NCBI GenBank assembly: GCA_030544215.1
Contig: JARZZO010000013.1
Span: 21,876,729 to 21,940,728 of the forward strand
DNA from: Zantedeschia hybrid cultivar
Taxonomy: Eukaryota; Streptophyta; Magnoliopsida; Alismatales; Araceae
DNA length: 64,000 nucleotides
Direction of reading: 5' to 3'
Numbering within the stretch: position 1 is the stretch's first letter; each line of letters opens with the position of its first letter. Of this stretch, positions 56,244 to 64,000 are shown piece by piece. The notes under the pieces are model-generated. The model was not told where the DNA came from. It did no database searches and was given only the letters and a program-made list of their open reading frames with translations. Made by a program: the position numbers and the translations under genes.

Positions 56244-56289
56244 GGAGACTGTCGGTGTCTCCCGTTCTGTATAACTGAGGGTTATACAG
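56244..56289 (+). other. Two stem-loops before copia gag
   Basis: GGAGAC/GTCTCC (56244-56262) and CTGTATAAC/GTTATACAG (56267-56289, 9-bp perfect stem, loop TGAGG), 110 bp before the gag ATG. Confidence 0.6.
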
Positions 56290-56399
56290 TCCGTCGAAAA
56301 TTAGTGGGAGTTAAACTTGAATAAAAGACCATATCTTATTTTAAATTTTAATAATTAAACATCTGCTAAATAGATTTTACTTATCTCCTGTAGGAAATT

Positions 56400-59320
56400 A
56401 TGTCGTCAAATAACCCACTCCGTGGCATACTTGATGCCCTTTTGACTTACCTAATCTACTCGGATTGGTTCAGAAACCTAAAGAATGTCTTCAGATCTAA
56501 GCACATTGACTTTGTCCCTGGAGCTGATCCTCCTACTGAATCGGCATTGGATGCTCCTGAAGCAGAGATGACAGATAACGATAAAAGATCGAAGGACAAA
56601 GGCAAAAGAGTAGTGAAGGGTGACTGCTTCTACTATAAGCAGTATGGTCACTGGAAAGGGAACTGCAAGGAGTTCCTTCATGATAAAGCTCATGGAAGAG
56701 TGAAGCTGTCCGAAGCTTCGGATATCTATATGATAGATATCAACTTGTCAGTTAGAGATTCCGCATCTTGGGTATTAGATACCGGATGTGCTTCTCATAT
56801 CTGCCATGATGTGCAGATGCTGACAAGTAAGCGCAAGCTGAGACAAGGTGAGGTGGAATTAAGGTTAGGAAACGGCGCAAAAGTTGCGGCGATTGCTGTT
56901 GAGACAGCAAACCTCAAACTTCCATCGGGAGACACCTTACTATTAGAAGATTGTTATTATGTTCCTAGCATAATAAAGAACATCATATCAATATCTTGTT
57001 TGGACAAGATAGGATATAGGTTGACTATTGAGAATACAAGTTGTTCGATTTATTATGGTAATAAATCAATAGCTTCGGCATCTTTAGTCAACGATCTATA
57101 TCTCTTAGATGTTTCTTATTACAATCTTCAAATTCATAATGCTCTTAAGAAGAGTAAGAATTGTGTGAACCAAGCCTACATGTGGCATTGTAGACTTGGG
57201 CACATTGGCGAAAGCAGGTTGCAAAAGTTGCATAAGTATGGTTATTTAACAGCATTCGATTATGAATCGTTTGCAACATGTGAATCCTGTCTTATGGAAA
57301 AGATGGCAAAATCTCCATTTACTGGACATGGAGAACGTGCCAAGGACATTCTGGAACTAATACATTCGGATATATGTGGTCCCATGTCCACCCAAGCCAA
57401 AGGTGGCTTTTCATACTTCATCACGTTCACCGATGACTTCTCAAGATTCGGCTATGTGTGCTTAATGAAGTACAAGTCAGAAGCTTTTGAGAAGTTCAAA
57501 GAGTTCAAGAATGAAGTAGAGAAGCAGTTAGGAAAGAGTATTAAAACTCTTCGATCAAATCGAGGAGGAGAATACTTGAGTACTAACTTTACACAATTCT
57601 TAAAGGATAATGGTATCCTTTCTCAGGTGACCCCTCCATATACACCACAGATGAATGGTATATCAGAAAGGAGGAATCGCACCTTGTTGGACATGGTGCG
57701 ATCCATGATGAGCTTTCCGAGATTACCAGTGTCCCTCTAGGGGTATGCTCTAGAGTCAGCAGCATACCTACTGAACAAAGTACCCAGCAAATCTGTGGCC
57801 TCTACACCATATGAGATATGGAAAGCCAGGAAACCAGAATTTAAACATGTTAAAGTCTGGGGTTGTCCTGCTCATGTAAAGAGGTATGATCCAGACAAGC
57901 TGTTATCACGAACTGATAAATGTAGGTTTGTGGGATATCCAAAGGAAACCTTTGGATACTCTTTTTATCATCCTGGTGAACAAAATGTGTTTGTCGCCAG
58001 GAAAGTTATCTTCCTGGAAGAGGAATACCTTCTCCAGGAGGACAGTGGGAGTAAAATAGTACTGGAAGAGGTTCTAGATCCCCAAACAGCTACATTATCA
58101 TCAGATGAGGTATCAGTTCCTAAATCTGTTCAGGTACACACAGATGAGCCTCGTAGATCTGGTAGAGTACCTAAACTACCTGAACGATATGTGGGACATA
58201 TTGCTGAAGGTAAGTCTAAGGTACAATATAATGAGGATGATGATCCGAAAACCTACCAGGAGGCCATAGAAGGCCCAGAAGCCGGGAAATAGCGAGAAGC
58301 CATGAACTCGGAAATCTAGTCCATGTACACCAACTAAGTTTGGAACTTGGAGGACTTGTCCGAGGGTATTGTACCCATCGGTTGCAAATGGATCTTTAAG
58401 AAAAAGATCGGTGCTGATGAACGGATCGACACTTATAAGGCAAGGTTGGTGGCAAAGGGATATTGTCAAACGCAAGGAATTGATTATGACGAGACTTTCT
58501 CACCAGTTGCCATGATAAAGTCGATCAGAGTTCTACTCGCCATTGCTGCACATTTTGATTATGAAATCTGGCAGATTGATGTAAAGACTGCCTTCCTCAA
58601 TGGTAACATTGAGGAAGAAGTGTATATGATACAACCAGAAGGTTTCACATCCAAAGAATCTCCAGATAAAGTGTGCAAGCTTCAGAGGTCTATTTATGTA
58701 CTGAAGCAGGCTTCCCGGAGCTGGAACATAAGATTTGACGAGGCTGTCAAGTCTTATGACTTCATTAAGAATGAAGATGAGCCTTGTGTGTACAAGAAGA
58801 CCAGTGGGAGTGCAGACACTTTTCTAGTTCTTTACGTAGATGACATACTACTCATTGGGAATGATATAGCTATGATGTCATCAGTATAGATCTGGCTGTC
58901 GAAAAACTTCTCCATGAAGGATTTGGGAGAAGCATCCTACGTATTGGGAATACGAATCTATAGAGATAGATCAAAGAGGATGCTTGGAATGACCCAATCC
59001 TTGTACATAGATACCATAGTCAAAAGGTTTGGCATGGAAAATTCCAAGAGAGGTTTCATACCGATGAGACATGGAATTAGTCTCTCTAAAGAGCAGTCTC
59101 CTAAGACTCCTGATGAGAGGGCATTCATGGATAGAATACCCTATGCCTCTGCCATAGGATCTATAATGTATGCCATGCTATGTACACGGCCTGATGTTGC
59201 ATTTGCTCTAAGTGTTGCGAGCAGATTTCAGGCTGATCCAGGCGAAGAGCACTGGAAGGCAGTGAAATGTATCCTCAAGTACTTGAGAAGAAGTAAGGAT
59301 ATGTTTCTTGTCTATGGAGG
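56400..59320 (+). pseudogene. Gag-pol of copia C, first part
   Basis: One frame throughout. Gag is cut to about 100 residues by internal deletion; the knuckle C76-x2-Y79-x4-H84-x4-C89 has lost its second Cys. Protease active site DTG at 127-129. Integrase has HCRLGH and CESC zinc residues, but its second catalytic Asp is Asn (LRSNRGGEY, residue 387). Reverse transcriptase keeps YVDD (LVLYVDDILL). In-frame stops: 57738-57740, 58290-58292, one in the NSEI-SM segment, one in the TN-VW segment (both about 58315-58340), and one at about 58887. Solo LTR M interrupts it at 59321. It would have been a copia polyprotein. Confidence 0.9.
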
Positions 59321-60905
59321 TGTAAGGAATCGCCATGAACGCACCGGAAATAAAATGATTCCATTGTATCGGTTGCTGGGGTCGTAAAACGGACATTAAA
59401 ATCTAAGCGGGAAGAACAGTTCTTCACATTTGCGGGGTTTCGAATCTCCCGTGGATGATGCCGACTAGGTAATCACGCACGCGCACGATCTCTAGAGGTA
59501 TCCACACGAGTTCCCGCAGCAGACGCGATTTCCTCCTCGACTTGAGTGCTCCGACCATATCTCAAATCCACCATGCGCGGAGAGAGACAGATCCACTCCA
59601 AGAGAGAGAGAAGGAGAGAGAGAGAGGAGAGAGAGAATCTGGGGAGTAAAATTCGTCCAACTCACTTTTTACCACTCCCCCTTGACCCTCCTTATATAGA
59701 AACAAGGATAAGCACAACAATTAATCCTCATGATTATCCAAGAGTTTGGCCTTGGATAATTCTCCATTAAATCTTCATGTTTATCCTGCAGCTTTTCACA
59801 AAAATCCAGATAAGCATGAAATTTAACATCTCTCACCGTCTGACGAGAACTCTTATGTGTGTGACCCTCTAGGCCCATATATCAGTCCGGTTGCAGGCCC
59901 ATTAAACTTAGAACTGTTTCTTGAGTTTAATATTTATTAATTAACATTTAAACATCGCATATTAAATGATTAATTTAATAAACAAGTAAATTATCATCCG
60001 ATGATTAATTCACTTGGCCTTCTGATTATGAACAGCACCAAACACTACCTCATGACCCCATAAGATTTAAGGGATATTGTTCCCTTCAATTGAACCTTTC
60101 CGTCTGCCGATACCGCACAGATATAATCCTTCACTCATGCAATGTCCCGATAACGCAAGGGTATGGTTTTATAGTCAAACCCTCTATCGCATTATCCAGA
60201 TGGATTCCAGTACACAGTTAATATCTAGAAAGACATCTCTTTCATTTGACCCTGGCCAGGGATTTCTGTGTACACATCCATAGGACATTCTCTCTCCAGT
60301 CTTATACCAAGAGTGAGTGATCCCTTGTTGTTCACTCAATTACCTTCACAACCTTTCCACTGTATCTGACAGACCGATTATGGTGGACTTAATAGTTAAA
60401 GTCCACGAGTCAGAGAATCAAGATACAATGGTCCACAAACAAGGTATCATTGGTGACTCAGGTCAAAGGACCAACTGTGCTACTGCAACGATTGAATTCC
60501 CTGGTTGACTAATAGGTATAATTACCATCCAGGAATTCTTATTTGAGTCTGTTCAGTGAACTCATTCTCTAATGAGCACCCACTTGTTTGTCTTAGTGTC
60601 ACCACACGAGTGAATGTGAGATCATTCACCCTCATCACATGAGCAGACATAACTTGTGTCGATCTTATCGGATATTTAATGTCCATCTCAAATATCCTAT
60701 GATCGAGAACTGTTTAAGACAATTGACTGAGGATATTGATCTCACTATCATGATCTCATCATGATTCAATATCCCATTCATATGTCTATGGACCTTCATT
60801 ACGATAGTCGTTTGCGAGAACTATTAAATGAAGAAATAATTGCCTTTATTAATAATCTGAACTAGAATGTACAATGATTGGCTTTGAGGCCACCCAATTC
60901 TAACA
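59321..60905 (-). mobile_element. M: copia solo LTR
   Basis: 1585 bp, minus strand, TGTTAGAATTGGG...GATTCCTTACA, TSD GGAGG at 59316-59320 and 60906-60910. Related to the LTRs of A, C and I. A GA-rich stretch lies at 59590-59640. No internal sequence, so it is a solo LTR. Confidence 0.9.
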
Positions 60906-61349
60906 GGAGGAGGTGACTTGAAACTGCGAGGCTTTACTGACTCAAGTTTCCAGTCATATCCAGATGATAGCAAGTCTACATCTGGATTCGTGTTTACTTT
61001 GAATGGAGGCGCAGTGTGCTGGAAGAGTTCCAAGCAAGTAACCACTGCAGATTCGACGAATGAAGTTGAGTACATCGCTGCAGTTGAAGCCGCCAAGGAA
61101 GCAGTGTGGTTGAAGAAATTCATCACCGACCTCGGCGTAGTTCCCAGCATCTCTGAGCCTGTTCCACTGTTGTGCGACAACAATGGAGCCATTGCGCAAG
61201 CGAAAGAGTCGCGATCTCATCAGAAATCGAAGCATATTCTGAGGCGCTTTCACTTTATCAAAGAGATCATATCCAGAGGAGATGTAGTAGTGGAAAGAGT
61301 TACATCCGTCGACAATGTATCAGATCCACTAACAAAGCCGTTAGCTTAA
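60906..61349 (+). pseudogene. RNase H end of copia C pol
   Basis: Continues the frame after M: LRGFTDSSFQSYP, SKQVTTADSTNEVEYIAAVE, LLCDNNGAIAQAKES, HILRRFHFIKE and DPLTKPLA, then TAA. Intact as a fragment. Confidence 0.9.
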
Positions 61350-61410
61350 ATTGTGTTTGAGCGTCACCTAGAGTCTATAGGCTTATTGTATAAAGGTGAT
61401 TGGCTTTAGT

Positions 61411-61423
61411 CCAAGTGGGAGAT
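61411..61423 (+). promoter_or_regulatory. Polypurine tract (copia C)
   Basis: CCAAGTGGGAGAT directly before the 3' LTR. Confidence 0.8.
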
Positions 61424-62974
61424 TGTTAGTTTTAGGTAGCCTACAAGCCAATCTGACTATGTAAATCTCGTTCATTTATTAATATAATGGCATAATATTC
61501 ATTATGTGTAAATCGCATTAATTCTCGTTTCATAATGAAGTCCGTGAATATGTGCTATAGTGATCAGATTATGATGAGATCATACTAATGAGACTGATCA
61601 CTTAAACACACATATTCTTAATTATTCCTAGTCGGAGGAAATCCGAGAAGGACATCGGATATCCGGTTATACTAGTACAGATTACTCCTACTCATATGAT
61701 GAGGGTGACTGATCTCATAAGTCACTTGTGTGGAGACACTAAGGCGAATCTGTAGGTGCTCATTGGAGAATGAGTTCACTGAACTAATCCGACTGAATCG
61801 CTGGATGGTATTGTACCTCACTGTCAACCAGCTTGATTCTATTGTCGCAGTTGCGTGGATGGTCCTCGGACCTGAGACACCAAGGACACCTTGTCGGTGG
61901 ACTTCTGTGCTTTGACCTTGGTTTACGAATCTCTAGCCACGGGATTCTAATACGCCAAGGATTGGGTACAGCGGAATACCGTCGAAGGGAATTGTGTGTC
62001 AATAAGGAATCATTCGCTCTCGGTACTTAGAGAGAGAATGCTCTAGGAAGGATACGCGAAAGTCCCTGACCAGGGCAGACGATAATATCGGAAAATGAGT
62101 TTTCCGATATTCATCAGTGGCATCCAATCCAAGTGAGTCGACCGGTTAGGGTTTGACAGCTTGCCATGCCCTGAGTTGACTCGAGAGCATTGTACGAATG
62201 AAGGATTATATCCACGCGGTAACTATCGGCGGAAAGGTTCCAAGAGTGGGTTACTTAACCCCAATACCTTCTGGGTTTACGCGGTGTTGCTTGGCACCCA
62301 ACGTGATCGGAGGCCCGGTCGAATTCGATGTGCGACATCAATTCGATTGATTAATTAATTAATAAAGGGTTATTAATTGATTAATAAAGCCAGTGAGGAG
62401 TCACTGGGCTTGTTGGGCTATTAACTAAACTGGTACTTGGGCCTAGAGGGTCACACGCAAATGATTCTCAAGGCGATGGATAAATAAGTGGGTTTTATGC
62501 AAACCGGGGGTTTTTATGAAAACCACGCGGTTAGTATAAAACATAACGAACGGGCTGAGCAGGCCAAGCTGCTGCTAACCCTAGCCGCCCCTCCTCAGTT
62601 TCTGTCTCTCTCTGGCGTCCAGACAGATCCAGATCTGCTCCGTTGCTTCTCCAAATCCCGTTCGACAGGAAATCGTCCGCACGTTGCAACAATCGTTGCG
62701 GCGACCGACGGAGGTTTCGTGGGCTGCGAAGAATGAGGAACGCGAGGATATCCGTCGCGAGGAGGATCGCGTAGACTTCGCTAGAGGCCGGGCGCTTGCA
62801 CGGCTTGCCACCGCACCGACGGAACCGAACGGTTGCGGATTTGAATCCGCACACGGTGAGAATCGATTATCCGATAATCGTTGTTTTTAGTTTTTCGAAA
62901 CGGGAACGGATCGCTGTAATTTTTTTTAGTTTCTACTGCGTGAGCGATCCGGAGAAACCCAAGAAAACCCAACA
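61424..62974 (+). repeat. 3' LTR of copia C
   Basis: 1551 bp, TGTTAGTTTTAGG...CCCAACA, followed by the TSD CCTGG at 62975-62979. ORFs inside recur in every copy and are not genes. Confidence 0.93.
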
Positions 62975-64000
62975 CCTGGACCGGCTGGCCCCGCGCCGGC
63001 TCGAGCTAGGGGGCCTGGACAGGCCCGGCGGTGCCAAACTCCTGGCTGGCTGGGCCAAGAGGGACCGGGCCAAGCCCGAGCCCAGGGACCATTCTTGTCC
63101 GAGCCAGGCTTGGCCCTAGCCAGGCCCAATTCAAGGCCCATAAGGCCCGTTTGGCCAAAGCCCATTAAGCCCCTTTAAACCCCCCTTAATAAATGAATCT
63201 CACCCCATTTAACTTTAAAATTGAAATTAAATTATGTTTAAAATATGTTTTAAACATTAATTTATATTTTAAGTTAAAAGGGGTTGTTTTTATTAAAGAT
63301 GTGATCTTTAGTGGAGGATTAAATTATTAAGATATGATCTTAATTTATTAATTAACAAGTGTTGTTATTGATTAATTAAGATATAATCTTAATATTAGAG
63401 GGGTTTAAAATTTAAGATATGATCTTAATGTTAATTCTCTTTTAACTAAGAGATTAAGGGTCTTAATTAAGATGTGATCTTAAATCATCGTTAACAACTA
63501 TTGTTAATTTATATTTAAGATGTGATCTTAAATTAATATTAACATGTGTTGTTAATTAATTGTTAAGTCATGACCTTAATATTAAATAACAAATGTTGTT
63601 ATTTACTCTTAGTTAAGTGATTAGATTAATATTAATCATTTCTTAGTAATTGTTGTTAAGAAATTATTTTAATAATTTAGAGACACTTAATAATAGTTGT
63701 TAAGTGATTAATTAACTTTTTATAATTGTTATAATTAAGTTAATTATTTCTTGAGTAATAAACCTTAATAAAAAGTTATTAAGGATTAATTAAGTCTTAA
63801 TAATAGTTATTAAGATTATTAATTAGTTTACTCAAGTATCTCTTAATTATTGATTTTAATGATCTAATCTACTTGGAATTTAATCTTTTATAAATGTTAT
63901 TAAAGGATTAAATTAAGTCTAAGATGTTAGACTATTTTAATTGGAAATGTTCTAATTATTATTTCTTAATAATTGTTATTGAGAAATATACTTTAAGTGA
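62975..64000 (+). other. Leader of copia D, second part, with palindrome array
   Basis: No gene. A GC-rich block to about 63130, then AT-rich sequence with six copies of a 17-bp palindrome of the type TTAAGAT-GTG-ATCTTAA between 63293 and 63533, and further TTGTTA/TAACAA repeats to the end. Confidence 0.75.

Larger units (their letters stand above)
54746..56399 (+). other. Leader of copia C, second part
   Basis: No gene supported. 54746-55040 continues the palindrome array (CTAATCTAA-GAG-TTAGATTAG occurs near 54873). 55902-56207 has four copies of TTTGTTGTGCTATCCACAAG. 56244-56289 has two stem-loops. It ends with CTCCTGTAG before the gag ATG at 56400, which looks like a splice acceptor. Confidence 0.7.
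41044..62974 (+). mobile_element. C: full-length Ty1/copia element, hosting Tat-2 and M
   Basis: Both LTRs (41044-42597, 61424-62974), primer site, leader, gag-pol remnant and polypurine tract are present. It is flanked by CCTGG on both sides (41039-41043, 62975-62979). Without Tat-2 and M it is about 9.2 kb. It is inactive through stops, a gag deletion and the insertions. Confidence 0.93.
38704..64000 (+). mobile_element. D: Ty1/copia element, 5' part, hosting C
   Basis: 5' LTR 38704-40292, primer site 40294-40309 and leader 40310-41043, interrupted by C with TSD CCTGG. The leader resumes at 62975 and runs to the window end. Its gag-pol and 3' LTR lie downstream of the window. Confidence 0.85.

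Noticed and set aside
59546..59770. Short ORF with an Arg/Glu run
   Set aside because: GA-rich tract inside solo LTR M.

Overview
The window is plant nuclear DNA made almost entirely of nested retrotransposons; I found no host gene I can support. The evidence is Ty1/copia elements primed by initiator-Met tRNA, Ty3/gypsy elements of the Tat and Athila types, a degenerate LINE, and a plastid tRNA fragment caught in one element. An angiosperm is likely. The GC-rich codon use of the Tat elements would fit a monocot, but that is weak.

Layout. (1) 1-11642: 3' part of a copia element (A), cut by a Tat-type gypsy element (Tat-1, 534-8362, 5-bp TSD AGTTG). (2) 11643-11940: end of an older copia LTR (G). 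(3) 11941-18600: an Athila-like element on the minus strand (H), inserted in the leader of a minus-strand copia (I, 18601-24273). The LTR of I is itself split by a 2.16-kb solo LTR (J, TSD TGCTC). (4) 24274-35311: old AT-rich LTR debris, including a 5.2-kb insertion (K, TSD AATCA) and a LINE fragment. (5) 35312-38703: minus-strand copia (E), cut by plus-strand copia D (38704 to beyond the window). D is cut by copia C (41044-62974, TSD CCTGG). C is cut by a second Tat element (Tat-2, 43575-54745) and by a copia solo LTR (M, 59321-60905, TSD GGAGG).

The most notable content is a spliced gene on the antisense strand inside both Tat elements, between the pol region and the 3' LTR. In Tat-1 it is open across three exons with canonical GT-AG introns and would encode 786 residues: an acidic N-terminus, a region resembling the 'putative gypsy type transposon' family (Transposase_28, PF04195), a basic region and a coiled coil. 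It has a TATA box and two G-box/ABRE-like sites conserved in both elements. Tat-1 has lost all of pol but keeps this gene and the Gag zinc knuckle. Tat-2 has a nearly intact pol but has lost the knuckle and has a broken antisense gene, so the two copies have decayed in complementary ways.

Other structure not explained by coding content: arrays of short 3-nt-loop palindromes in the AT-rich leaders of copia C and D; a repeated stem-forming motif of about 20 bp in the leaders of C and I; a 30-bp dyad (ACGCGTC...GACGYC) repeated about every 90 bp in two separate elements; and 48-, 69- and 75-bp tandem arrays in the Tat elements.
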